From Streptomyces radiopugnans (GTDB lineage: Bacteria; Actinomycetota; Actinomycetes; Streptomycetales; Streptomycetaceae): DNA of 52,674 nt. Positions 15,522 to 23,305 of this stretch are shown in pieces. The stretch's first letter is position 1. Every line of letters begins with the position of its first letter. The position numbers and the translations under genes were made by a program. The notes under the pieces are model-generated. The model saw nothing but the letters and a program-made list of their open reading frames with translations. It was not told the origin of the DNA and did no database searches. The stretch is taken from positions 1 to 52,674 of the forward strand of contig NZ_FOET01000022.1 in the NCBI RefSeq assembly GCF_900110735.1, read 5' to 3'.

Positions 15522-15870
15522 TCAGCGGGGCGTCGGCAGCCTGTCCAGTGGTCGGCGGTCCTCTCCGTGTCCGGCCATCTTCCACACCGGCCGGTCAGGG
15601 CCGTGGGCGGCCAGACGGTGCAGGGTCGTGGTCGCCACGACCAGCTGCCGGTGCCGCACGGGCGCGAGGGTGGCCGTGCGGCACCGGCAGCTGGTCGTGG
15701 AAGGCGGCCTCGCGGGTGTCGGGTGCGGCACGGCGTGGGGCGGGGGCGAAGACGAACAGCGCCAGCGGGAAGGGCCGTGCCCGGGACGGCTCGGCGTAGG
15801 TCTCCCGCCAGTGGCTGCGCGGGGTGCGGGCGGCGTTGCCGCGGCCGGATCTTGGCGCGCGGTCTCCAGC
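15522..15870 (-). pseudogene. Decayed C-terminal fragment, possibly replication-relaxation type
   Basis: Read leftward with frame changes: HWRETYAEPSRARPFPLALF, VFAPAPRRAAPDTREAAF, HDQLP, then after the hairpin at 15635-15700 RHRQLVVATTTLHRLAAHG and PVWKMAGHGEDRRPLDRLP. The end pattern recalls C-termini of proteins adjacent to, or related to, replication-relaxation proteins on Streptomyces plasmids (recall only). It lies directly downstream of the intact gene at 15948-17423, same strand. The frame breaks at the palindrome. Confidence 0.4.
15635..15700. repeat. Perfect 27-bp inverted repeat with 12-base loop
   Basis: 15635-15661 (starting CCACGACCAGCTGCCGGTGC) is the exact inverted copy of 15674-15700. 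It lies inside a decayed gene. Removing 25 bases around the loop would restore the frame HDQLP-V-RHRQLVV, so the palindrome appears to be an expanded version of a naturally near-palindromic coding stretch. Confidence 0.85.
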
Positions 15871-15880
15871 CCAGCGCCGA

Positions 15881-15935
15881 GTAGGTGACCCTGGGCAAGC
15901 CCCCGTCTGAGGGAGGCTTGCCCAGGGTCACCTAC
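15881..15935. terminator. 21-bp perfect stem-loop, likely terminator
   Basis: GTAGGTGACCCTGGGCAAGC at 15881 and its full inverted copy at 15915-15935 form a 21-bp stem with a 13-base loop. It lies 13 bases beyond the stop of the replication-relaxation gene. There is no T-run, but long GC stems of this kind often end transcripts in Streptomyces. Confidence 0.65.
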
Positions 15936-15947
15936 GGCTTGCCCGAG

Positions 15948-17423
15948 TCAGGTCCACCGGCGGAACAGGCCGCGGCGGGGCTCGCCCGGCTCCTGGCCAT
16001 CGTCCTCCGTCTCCGGCGCGGCGGCCTGGAGGCGGGCTGCTTCGGCTGCGGCTTCCTTGCGGGCGACGTTGTCGGCGTGGCAGGTGCCGCACACGGACAG
16101 GTCACCGGCCTTCCAGGCCGTTCTCGCGGTGGTCTCCTCCCAGCGCTGGTCGGTGAACTTCCTTCCGCACCGCTTGCACACCGGCCGCTGTGCCTCCCGC
16201 TCAGCGGCACGGCGCCGTTCGTCTTCCGCTTCGGCGCGGGCGTACTGGCGGTGGTAGAGAGCGTCCCCGTCGGGGTTGTCGAGCGCGTCGGTCAGGGTCT
16301 GTTCGTCCTTGCGCCCCAGGCGCCGCCACACCGCCGCGTCCGCGCCGTGCTGTTGGAGCTGCTCCAGGGTGGTGATGACGACCGGCACGGCCTGGCTGTA
16401 GTCCTTCGCTGTGATCGCCTCTTGGTAGTAGGTCTCGTACCGGCGCGGCGCCCAGTAGCGGCGGCCGGCTTCCTCCAGTACGGCGACCGTGTTGGCGACC
16501 TTCTCGGTCGTGGTGTCCGCGAACACGAACGCGAGGGGCACCAGGCCCTCGCGGCCGGTGGGCGGGTAGACCCGGCGCCACAGCCGCTGCTCGTGGTCGA
16601 CGTCCTCGATCGCGCCCGGCCGGGAGCGGACCAGTTCCACGGTGTGCTTGTGCGCGTCCCGTGGCAGTAGTCGGCCCCACTCCCAGTACCGGCGCAGCTT
16701 GTGTACCAGGTCGTGCGCGTCCTCGGTACGGCGGTCGATCTCCAGCAGCATCACCGGCACCCCGGCCGCCGGCGCCCGCACCACCAAGTCCGCCCGCTGG
16801 ACGTACCCGTCCGCGAGCCGGTGCGGAATCTCGGTGGCGAAGCCGAGCCGGTGCCCGATCCCGGCACGGTGGAGTTCGGCGGCCGTCGAGGTGACCGCTG
16901 CGGAGTGGTCGTCGTAGCTGGTGCCGAGCAGCTGCCCGGTGTCCGGGTCGTACTCCTGCTTGCGCAGCGCCGAGATGCGTATGCCCTTCGGCTCCAGCAG
17001 CTTCTTCGCCTCGCTGTGTCCTCGCTTGGTCAGCACCCACACCTGCCGCTGGTCCTCCCGGACCAACTCGATCCTCACCAGGTGGTGGTCCTGAAGATCC
17101 AGGAGGTTGTCCCGCGTGAGCTTGTCGTGCCGGTTGTCCGGACGGGTCAGCTTCCACAACTGGTCGGGCGTCGCCCTCTGGAAGATCCCCAGCGCTTGCA
17201 GCAGTTCCCTTCGCCGGGGCTCTGTCGAGTTCTTCCTGTGAGTAGGACGCCTTGGGACAAGAGGGTTGTCGGACCTGCGTCGACCTCCTGTCCGCCGGGG
17301 CTGACCTGCGGAAACTCCCGGCCCTTGGCGACGGGGCGCGGAGGGGGTGATGGAGGGGTCCATGGAGGGGACCTGTTCGGCCGGGTCAAGGGGCTGCGCG
17401 GGCTCGTCTGCGGTGCTCGCCAC
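15948..17423 (-). CDS. Replication-relaxation family protein
   Basis: 491 aa from ATG 17423; ATG 17363 (MDPSITPSAPRR) is an alternative. After a Pro/Arg-rich tail the winged-helix part reads RRELLQALGIFQRATPDQLW, HDKLTRDNLLDLQDHHLV and VWVLTKRGHSEAKKLL. The central domain (ELHRAGIGHRLGFATEIPHR, QRADLVVRAPAAGVPVMLLE, then DAHDLVHKLRRYWEW) has the nuclease-like Asp/Glu spacing of the Replic_Relax family of actinobacterial plasmids. A C-terminal zinc ribbon (CKRCGRKFTDQRW, CGTCHADN) ends the protein. It probably acts in plasmid replication or transfer. A repeat-rich noncoding stretch lies 0.7 kb away, beyond the next gene. Confidence 0.8.
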   Translation of the reverse strand: MASTADEPAQPLDPAEQVPSMDPSITPSAPRRQGPGVSAGQPRRTGGRRRSDNPLVPRRPTHRKNSTEPRRRELLQALGIFQRATPDQLWKLTRPDNRHDKLTRDNLLDLQDHHLVRIELVREDQRQVWVLTKRGHSEAKKLLEPKGIRISALRKQEYDPDTGQLLGTSYDDHSAAVTSTAAELHRAGIGHRLGFATEIPHRLADGYVQRADLVVRAPAAGVPVMLLEIDRRTEDAHDLVHKLRRYWEWGRLLPRDAHKHTVELVRSRPGAIEDVDHEQRLWRRVYPPTGREGLVPLAFVFADTTTEKVANTVAVLEEAGRRYWAPRRYETYYQEAITAKDYSQAVPVVITTLEQLQQHGADAAVWRRLGRKDEQTLTDALDNPDGDALYHRQYARAEAEDERRRAAEREAQRPVCKRCGRKFTDQRWEETTARTAWKAGDLSVCGTCHADNVARKEAAAEAARLQAAAPETEDDGQEPGEPRRGLFRRWT

Positions 17424-17550
17424 AGGATGCTCCTGGAAGGTGGGGCGGGCCCATCCCGCCGTTCACCTTCTACAGGTGCGGTTTTCGGCTCCCGTGTGAC
17501 ACCGATCTTGAAGAACCTCGCCGACGTGACCACATCGTGATCAAACTGCA

Positions 17551-17568
17551 GGGGGAGAGTTCTCCCCC
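17551..17568. promoter_or_regulatory. Palindromic site between divergent genes
   Basis: GGGGGAGAGTTCTCCCCC, an 8-bp arm palindrome, lies between the divergent starts at 17423 and 17663. It suits a repressor operator for one or both genes. Confidence 0.5.
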
Positions 17569-17662
17569 GTCGGCGCCGGACTCTGTCCACAGGGCCGCGA
17601 TCCGAGCATCGGGGTCGAGGCCGCCGCGATCAGCGGGGTGGCCCGTACGTTGAGGAGCCGAC

Positions 17663-18115
17663 ATGCCCAACACCACGCCGCTCGCCCCGATGACCCCGCA
17701 CGCGGCCATCAGCGCCTTCAACTACCTCCGGGCCGTCCAGGCCGACGACGCCCGCAAGTTCGCCGGCGACGAGCCGCGGATACCCGAGCTGCTCGTCGAC
17801 GTCGCGACGCGGATCGTCGTCCCGGTCACCGCGCTGCCCGGCCCGGCCGCGGGCGAGCCGTGCGAGGACACCTTCGCCCTGGAGGCCCTCGGGCGCGTCA
17901 TCGTTACCTCGCTGCGGGGATGGGCGCAGGCCGGGCCGGACACGGCGGAGGGCATCGCCCGCGCGGTCATCGACTTCGCGCAGCAGTTCCTCACCGAGGA
18001 CCACGAGGACGTCGCCGACACCCTGCGCCAGATGGAGGCCGTCGGCGTGGGCCAGGCCCTCGCTACGCACCCCGCACCGACCGGTGCGCACCCGGTGCGC
18101 CTCACTGCCGTGTAG
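17663..18115 (+). CDS. Hypothetical protein, 150 aa, next to replication gene
   Basis: ATG 17663 follows GAGGAG. It is a soluble mostly helical protein: NYLRAVQADDARKFAGDEPR, IPELLVDVATRIVVPVTALP, FALEALGRVIVTSLRGWAQA, ARAVIDFAQQFLTEDHEDVA. There are no motifs for a known enzyme. It is divergent from the replication-relaxation gene and is followed by the repeat-rich region, so a role in plasmid maintenance is possible. Not recognised. Confidence 0.65.
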   Translation: MPNTTPLAPMTPHAAISAFNYLRAVQADDARKFAGDEPRIPELLVDVATRIVVPVTALPGPAAGEPCEDTFALEALGRVIVTSLRGWAQAGPDTAEGIARAVIDFAQQFLTEDHEDVADTLRQMEAVGVGQALATHPAPTGAHPVRLTAV

Positions 18116-18515
18116 CGCGCGTGCCGCGCGGTGGCGGTGCGCGCCCCTACCGCGAAGCGCGCGCACCACCGCACCGCGCTGTCCGGCATCGGTGCCGGCG
18201 CACCGCACCAGGCGCGCCACGGGCGGCGGGCTCCCCTATCACACACCCCCTTGACCGTGAACTGATCACAAGCCGAAACCGGCGATGTCAAGGAGAACCG
18301 TCGCGGTAGCAGAGCTGGACAAGGGGGTCGCGCGCGTCCGGCCGCACCCGGACAAGGGGTCGGCGGGCGCACCAATGCGGTGCGCGCACCGGGTGCGGTG
18401 GACCGGCGCGCGAGAGACTGTCGGGCATCGTCGGAGTGGTGCGGTGCCGGACGCGGTGGCGCACCATCTCGGTGCGCACCACGGTGGAGTCCAACGTCGT
18501 CCGGCGCACCGAAGT
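18075..18515. repeat. Cluster of GGTGCGC-type repeats, possible origin or regulator-binding region
   Basis: At least eight copies of GGTGCGCAC or its inverse and close variants occur in about 440 bases (near 18081, 18091, 18134, 18190, 18366, 18378, 18464, 18474 and 18503). Several are paired head-to-head. Between 18116 and 18646 no protein-coding frame looks real. The stretch includes a less GC-rich spot, TTGACCGTGAACTGATCACA, near 18251. Iterons near a replication gene are one reading; a multi-site operator is another. Confidence 0.45.
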
Positions 18516-18678
18516 GAGCTCCACTGAGCCTCCACCAACTTGAAGGCGCAGGTCGAAGGGCTGGTGTGACCCGTACTCGGGGGACTCACTCTGGTCGTGG
18601 GCGGCAGTCCGCGGAGAAGATCGTTCGTCAGGAGCCGCTCTCCTTAGAACCCCTAACGAAATGAGTGGCGGGTACCGC

Positions 18679-18684
18679 TAGTCT
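18679..18684 (+). promoter_or_regulatory. -10 element of leaderless promoter for DUF2750 gene
   Basis: TAGTCT followed by eight bases and ATG 18693; this spacing places the transcript start at or next to the start codon. The promoter lies 15 bases inside the IS end. Confidence 0.55.
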
Positions 18685-18692
18685 CAGTGGCC

Positions 18693-19037
18693 ATGAGTCA
18701 GAGCGGTTCGCAAGCGGCAGCGTTCTTCCGAGATGTCCGCCAAAGCAGAGTCGTCTGGCTTGTCCGCGATGGCGACGGAATGCCGACCCACCTCTCCGCG
18801 GACGGCGCGCGAAGTCTTCCCTTCTGGTCGACCTCGGCCCGCGCCCAGAGGGCAGCGAAGATCTGGGGGCATGGGCTACGCGTTGAATCCATGCCGTTGG
18901 AGACCTGGCGCGATCGCGAACTGCCCGATTACGCCCGGGATGGACTCAAGATCGGCATCAACTGGAGCGGGCCGCGCCTGGTCGGCTGGGATTTCACCCC
19001 CATGGAAGTTCTCAACCGGCTGGCGGCGGCTGACTAG
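18693..19037 (+). CDS. DUF2750 family protein (IS passenger)
   Basis: 114 aa from ATG 18693, chosen because of the leaderless promoter; GTG 18687 is two codons upstream. The sequence AAFFRDVRQSRVVWLVRDGD, LPFWSTSARAQRAAKIW and GINWSGPRLVGWDFTPMEVL matches the DUF2750 pattern: a helix, a strand with VVW, a DGARSLPFWS loop and a final helix. Function is unknown; the family is found alone or near immunity-type genes. The stop overlaps the transposase stop by three bases. It lies inside an IS bounded by perfect ends, so it can move with it. Confidence 0.75.
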   Translation: MSQSGSQAAAFFRDVRQSRVVWLVRDGDGMPTHLSADGARSLPFWSTSARAQRAAKIWGHGLRVESMPLETWRDRELPDYARDGLKIGINWSGPRLVGWDFTPMEVLNRLAAAD

Positions 19038-19862
19038 CCCAGGGCATCGCTCGCCAGAGCACACAGTCGCCGCCAGCAGATGAGTGCGCATCCGAGGGTG
19101 AGGAAGGCCTCGTGGATGTCGTCGCGTATCTCCCACCGGATCCGCAGGCGACGGAACCAGTGCAGATGGGCGAACGCGCGCTCGACGACCCAGCGTTGGG
19201 TGCCCAGGCCGGATCCGTGCCCGGTGCCGCGGCGGGCGATCAACGGCTTCACGCCGAGGTCCCAGACCAGGCGACGGTACTTGTCGTGGTCGTACCCGCG
19301 GTCGCCCAGCACCACGTTCGGGCGGCGCCGGGGCCGGCCGCGCTTGCCCCGCACCGGCGGCACGGCTTGGAGAAGAGGGATCAGCTGGGTGACGTCGTTG
19401 CGGTTGCCGCCGGTCAAGGTGGCGGCGAGCGGAATGCCGGTGGCATCGGTGATCAGATGATGTTTGCTGCCGGTTCTGCCCCGGTCGACAGGGCTTCGTC
19501 CGGTCTTGGCTCCCCCTTTAACGCCCGGATGTGGGAGCCGTCGACCGCCGCGCGGGAGAAGTCCAGGGCGTTCGCGCTGCGGAGCTTGGCGAGGAGGACC
19601 TCGTGCAGCCGGGGCCACACGCCGGCCTCGGTCCACTCGGCCAGGCGGCGCCAGCAGGTCATGCCGACCCGAAGCCGAGCTCTTGCGGAAGGTGTTCCCA
19701 GGAGATCCCGGTGTGCAGGACGAACAGGATGCCCTGGAACACCAACCGGTCCGGATGGCGCTTGCGCCCAGGGTGCCGGGTCCGTCGCTCAACCCTAGGC
19801 AGCAGCGGCGCGATCACCGCCCACAGCTCGTCGTCGACTTCCCATGGCTTCGGCCGCGCCAC
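19034..19862 (-). pseudogene. IS5-family transposase with frameshifts
   Basis: From GTG 19862: VARPKPWEVDDELWAVIAPL, HPDRLVFQGILFVLHTGISW, then a break near 19660 where a base seems lost (ELGFGS / GMTCWRRLAEW). A second frame change is at AAAGGGGG (19519-19512 on this strand), the site where this IS group shifts frame by -1 in a programmed way. The rest has GSKHHLITDATGIPLAATLT, VVLGDRGYDHDKYRRLVWDL and RWVVERAFAHLHWFRRLR, with the DDE residues. The first break looks like damage and the second like normal biology. Confidence 0.8.
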
Positions 19863-20029
19863 CGCACACCTCCGGATCAGCACTCCCGGAGTGATCCAAC
19901 CACCTCGAAGATCATTTCGTTAGGGGTTCTTAGCGCACGATCTGACACGGATGTTCCTCAACCCCCGGCTGCTGTTCGCCGACTTCGACTCCCCGGTACG
20001 CGGCGTCGTGGCCCGGCCGTTCTTACTGA

Positions 20030-20860
20030 CGGTTTCAGAATGAGGTTCGGAGACGTCGCAGGCAGATGATGCTGCAGGCGAATTGGAGCAGTCCGAGGTG
20101 GAGGTCGGCTCGTATCTCGTAGCGAGTCCGCAGGCGTTTGAACTGGTGAAGCCAGGCAAAGGTCCGCTCAACGACCCACCTGGTCTTGCCCAGGCCGGAT
20201 CCGTGGGCGATGCCCTTACGGGCGATCTTCGGCGTGATGCCCCGAGCGCGGAGGAGGCGGCGGTACTTGTCGTAGTCGTAGCCGCGGTCGGCGAACAGCC
20301 GCCGTGGGCGGTGACGTGGCCGGCCCACCAGGCCGCGGATGCGGGGAATCGCGTCCAACAGGGGCATGAGCTGGGTGACGTCATGACGGTTTCCACTGGT
20401 CAACGACACCGCGAGGGGTGTTCCGTGCCGGTCGATGATCAGGTGGTGCTTGCTGCCTTGGCGGCCGCGGTCGACCGGCGAGGGTCCGGTGTGAGCCCCC
20501 CTTTCAGGGCCCGGACGTGCGAGCCGTCGATCGCGGCGTCCTCCATGTCCAGCAGGCCCGTCGCGCGGAGTTCCGCGAGGAGGATCTCGTGCAGGCGGGG
20601 CCAGACGCCGGCCTCGGTCCAGTCCCGCAGACGGCGCCAGGCCGTCACCCCGGAGCAGCCCACTGCTGCGCTTGGCACGTCGCGCCATGCCACGCCCGTG
20701 CGCAGGACGTAAACGATGCCCGCCAGTGCGGCCCGGTCCGGCACCGGGAGCCGTCCAGGGTGGCGGTGCCGCCTTGGGCGCACCGGCAGTAGCGGGGCTA
20801 TCCGGTCCCAGAGAGCATCGGGGACGAGGTTCACGTTCACGAGGCTGCAGCTTCTGAACT
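20030..20860 (-). mobile_element. Second IS5-family element, about 831 bp
   Basis: Ends inferred from short inverted repeats (CGGTTTCAGAA at 20030, TTCTGAACT ending at 20860) and a flanking TGA on both sides (20027-20029 and 20861-20863). The sequence is related to, but clearly different from, the transposase at 19034-19862. Confidence 0.6.
20035..20840 (-). CDS. IS5-family transposase, two frames with programmed -1 shift
   Basis: ATG 20840 begins MNVNLVPDALWDRIAPLLPV; the first frame includes GIVYVLRTGVAWRDVPSAAV and ends soon after GSHVRALKGG. At AAAGGGGGG (20504-20496 on this strand) a -1 shift joins the second frame: GSKHHLIIDRHGTPLAVSLT, RLFADRGYDYDKYRRLLRAR, TRWVVERTFAWLHQFKRLR. Asp, Asp and Glu of the catalytic triad are present. 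Unlike the copy at 19034, the first frame is unbroken, so this transposase could be active through frameshifting. Confidence 0.85.
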
Positions 20861-20923
20861 TGATTGGGTGATGTCGGCGCCGTTCGCCTGACGGTGGCCG
20901 CTCAGCTCGGGTAGCTCTGGACC

Positions 20924-21987
20924 GTGAGATACGCGCAGGGCGGCGGGTTGACCGACGCTGGGAGGGCCGCGCGGGAGCGGATCCGGCTTCAAGCCGTGGA
21001 ACGCTTCGAGCGTGGGGAGAAGAACCGGGAGATCGCTGCCGCGCTGCGAGTCAGCGAGCGGTCGGTGGAGCGGTGGCGCCGCCATTGGCGCGAGCGCGGC
21101 GAGGCTGGAGTCCTGTCGAAGGGCTCACCCGGGCGGCCGAGGCTCAGTGAGAAGCAGGTCGCCAAGCTGGAGCGGGAGTTGGAGCGCGGCCCTCTGGTCC
21201 ACGGCTGGGTTGATCAGCGGTGGACCCTGGCCCGTGTGAAGACGCTGATCGGCCGGCTGTTCCATGTGAGCTACACAGTCGAGGGGACATGGCGGTTGCT
21301 GAAGCGGCACGGCTGGTCGTGGCAGCAACCGGCCCGCCGTGCGATCGAGCGTGACGACGATGCGGTGGACCTGTGGAAGAAGGAGGTCTGGCCGCGGGTA
21401 AGAGCATCGCGGCGGCCTGCGACGGATGGATCGTCTTCGAGGACGAGGCCGGTCAGTCGCTGACGCCGCCGCGAGCCAGGTCCTGGGGCCGCCGGGGCTG
21501 CACCCCGGTGGTCCGCGTGCGCGGCCGGGGCTCGGGCCGGGTATCGATGGCGGGCATGACCTGCTACAAGCCCGGCGAGCGGTCCCGGCTCTTCTACTCC
21601 GTCCGTGAGTACACCGGACGCAAGGACCAGCCCAAGGGCTTCGGTTGGCGCGACTTCCGCGACCTGCTGATTCGCGCCCGCATCCAGCTCGGCGGCCCGA
21701 TCATCCTGGTCTGGGACAACGTCCGCCTCCACCTGACCAAGTCCTTACGGGCGTTCATCGAAGCGAACGCGGACTGGCTCACGGTCTTCCAGCTGCCCAC
21801 CTACGCACCCGACCTGAACCCGCAAGAAGGCATCTGGTCGCTGGTCAAGCGCGACATCGGCAACCTCGCCGCCGCCGATCTCAGCCAGATTACCCGCGCC
21901 GTGAAGCGCAAGCTCAAGATGCTGCAGTACCGACCGGAGGTCATCAATGGCTGCCTCGCTGGCACCGGCCTGGTGCTGGAAGCGTGA
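20924..21987 (+). CDS. IS630-family transposase in two overlapping frames
   Basis: First frame from 20924: MRYAQGGGLTDAGRAARERI, a helix-turn-helix REIAAALRVSERSVERWRRH and a second winged part (RLFHVSYTVEGTWRLLKRHG). Second frame ending at 21987: GWIVFEDEAGQSLTPPRARS (first Asp/Glu), IILVWDNVRLHLTK (second Asp) and PTYAPDLNPQEGIWSLVKRD (final Glu), typical of the Tc1/IS630 DDE core. The frames overlap near 21396-21463. IS630 genes of Streptomyces are often split in this way, so a frameshift may be natural. Inverted ends were not resolved. Confidence 0.8.
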
Positions 21988-22062
21988 ACACGCCGGCTGC
22001 CCGATCGGCGACGGGGCCTGCACGATCGGAGTCTAAAGTCGCTGGTCAGATACGGTGACGAG

Positions 22063-22425
22063 ATGAACGAGAGCCTGCCTGCAGACGTAGCCGACGTGCT
22101 TGCGGAAGTCCTGAACGGGGCCACCCCGGTTCATACCGCGCTCGAAAGGCAGGTTCCGCACCTCAGCGTGCGAGCACGCTGCACATGCGGGTGTGGCACC
22201 GCCTACTTCGAGCTCGACACCAGCAAGGTAGAACCTGCACCCACTGGCCCCGGCACGGTAGTGGCGGCCGAAGCGCAGCTCGTCACCGAAGCCGGCGAGT
22301 GCCCCGGTGAGGTCCTGGTCTTCACCCAGGGCGGCTACCTCTCGTGGATGGAAGTCTGTTCATGGAGCGACGACATCGATGTGACACTGGCCGCCGCGCG
22401 TCACTGGTTGCAGACACGCTCTTGA
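22063..22425 (+). CDS. Hypothetical protein, 120 aa
   Basis: ATG 22063. It is a soluble small protein with a central Cys cluster CTCGCGTAYFELDTS (residues 40-55) and a C-terminal beta/Trp-rich part (VLVFTQGGYLSWMEVCSWSD). The design ARCTCGCGTA..F.LD occurs in small actinobacterial orphan proteins, but no function is known to me. It lies between the IS630 transposase and the 124-aa paralogue gene on the same strand. Confidence 0.7.
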   Translation: MNESLPADVADVLAEVLNGATPVHTALERQVPHLSVRARCTCGCGTAYFELDTSKVEPAPTGPGTVVAAEAQLVTEAGECPGEVLVFTQGGYLSWMEVCSWSDDIDVTLAAARHWLQTRS

Positions 22426-22538
22426 TCCCGAACGACCAGCGCCCAGCGGGCTCTGCGACACCACCGACATCACGCATTCAAGTTCAGTTGCCAGAGAACC
22501 CGGTTGAGCACGCCGAGCCGGATCGACATACTCCCCGG

Positions 22539-22913
22539 ATGACCGGCACCGGGGACAAGGCCACTGAGCAGGGTTGGGATGAACCCTGGTACCGCGTTCG
22601 CACAGATCGGTTCGAGGCGTCATTCCTGCCCGGCGCCGGCGAGGACCTGGATGCCGTCTGCAACGTCGACGTAGAGGTGCGGCTGGCAGCGGACGGCTCC
22701 CGCTGGAGCGCGACCGTGTTCACGCTCGCCGAGGTTGAGCGCCTGATGAAGAGGTGGTCCCAGACAGGCGAGGAGTTGGACGGCCGCTACTTCTGGTGTT
22801 CTGACGGGCTGATAGTTCGGGACCCTGGCATCGACAACATGACCCAGGTACTCGCCGGCCTGCTCGATGCCGGTGACTTCACGCAGGTTCTTCAGCGACT
22901 CGACGACGAATAG
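22539..22913 (+). CDS. Hypothetical protein, 124 aa (paralogue of 2497-2871)
   Basis: ATG 22539; the same length as the protein at 2497-2871 and the same blocks throughout (PWYRVR, FEASFLP, VCNVDV, DGSRW, ATVFT, ERLMK, GRYFW, DGLIVRDPG). It is acidic, with no membrane segment or known motif. The two copies sit in unrelated neighbourhoods about 20 kb apart and only their own reading frames resemble each other, so they look like independently acquired or old paralogues. Function unknown. Confidence 0.75.
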   Translation: MTGTGDKATEQGWDEPWYRVRTDRFEASFLPGAGEDLDAVCNVDVEVRLAADGSRWSATVFTLAEVERLMKRWSQTGEELDGRYFWCSDGLIVRDPGIDNMTQVLAGLLDAGDFTQVLQRLDDE

Positions 22914-22922
22914 CCAGCGCCC

Positions 22923-22950
22923 TCATTCTGAAACGATCAGTTACTGAAAG
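22923..22950. repeat. Solitary IS-end-like sequence
   Basis: CTCATTCTGAAACGATCAGT matches in inverse form the left border of the IS5 element at 20021-20043 (ACTGACGGTTTCAGAATGAG, 18 of 20 positions). No transposase lies beside this copy. It marks a lost or recombined IS and directly precedes the truncated TnsA-like frame. Confidence 0.5.
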
Positions 22951-22960
22951 CTGAGGTGGA

Positions 22961-23245
22961 GTGGAAGTCCGCAAGCACATCCCGGACTACCCCCTGACTA
23001 CCGAGGGCAGCCCGGTCGCCGTGGGCGCAAAACCGCGTCATCGGTTGCCGAAGCCCGTGGTGGCCTTCACGTTCGCATGGACCCGCTGGGCGGTGGAGTC
23101 GCGGGGGTGGCGCTACGAGGTGTGGAACGAGCCACCGGACACGGAGCTGGACAACGTCCGCTTCCTCGCCGGGGGGCGCCGCGACTGGCTGATCAGTCCC
23201 GAACTCCTCCAGGAGCTTCGCCGGTCCGCCGGCACTTCTTCCGCT
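22961..23245 (+). pseudogene. TnsA-like endonuclease fragment
   Basis: The reading frame begins just after the IS-end remnant: EVRKHIPDYPLTTEGSPVAV, GAKPRHRLPKPVVAFTFAWT and GWRYEVWNEPPDTELDNVRF. This follows the C-terminal half of the TnsA nuclease fold (restriction-type core with PDY... then D-x-K), found in Tn7-like transposons. The position expected to hold the catalytic Asp reads AVGAK (Gly). The N-terminal part is missing. The frame runs on without a stop into the methyltransferase gene, which however has its own start. Confidence 0.55.
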
Positions 23246-23305
23246 CACAGCGATCGTCCGATCGTGAGGCTGTCCAGGCGGACCGGCGGCCGACATAGTG
23301 CCTTC

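Larger units (their letters stand above)
18647..19929 (-). mobile_element. IS5-family element with passenger gene, 1283 bp, 18-bp perfect ends, TTA duplication
   Basis: GAACCCCTAACGAAATGA at 18647-18664 is the exact inverted copy of 19912-19929. Both ends are flanked by TTA (18644-18646 and 19930-19932), a 3-bp target duplication typical of some IS5 groups. The element holds a transposase on the minus strand and, unusually, a complete DUF2750 gene on the plus strand whose promoter abuts the left end. Stops of the two genes overlap. Confidence 0.8.

Noticed and set aside
15881..15935. Small genes starting MTLGKPPS on both strands
   Set aside because: Both are produced by the two arms of the same 21-bp hairpin and have no further protein-like sequence.
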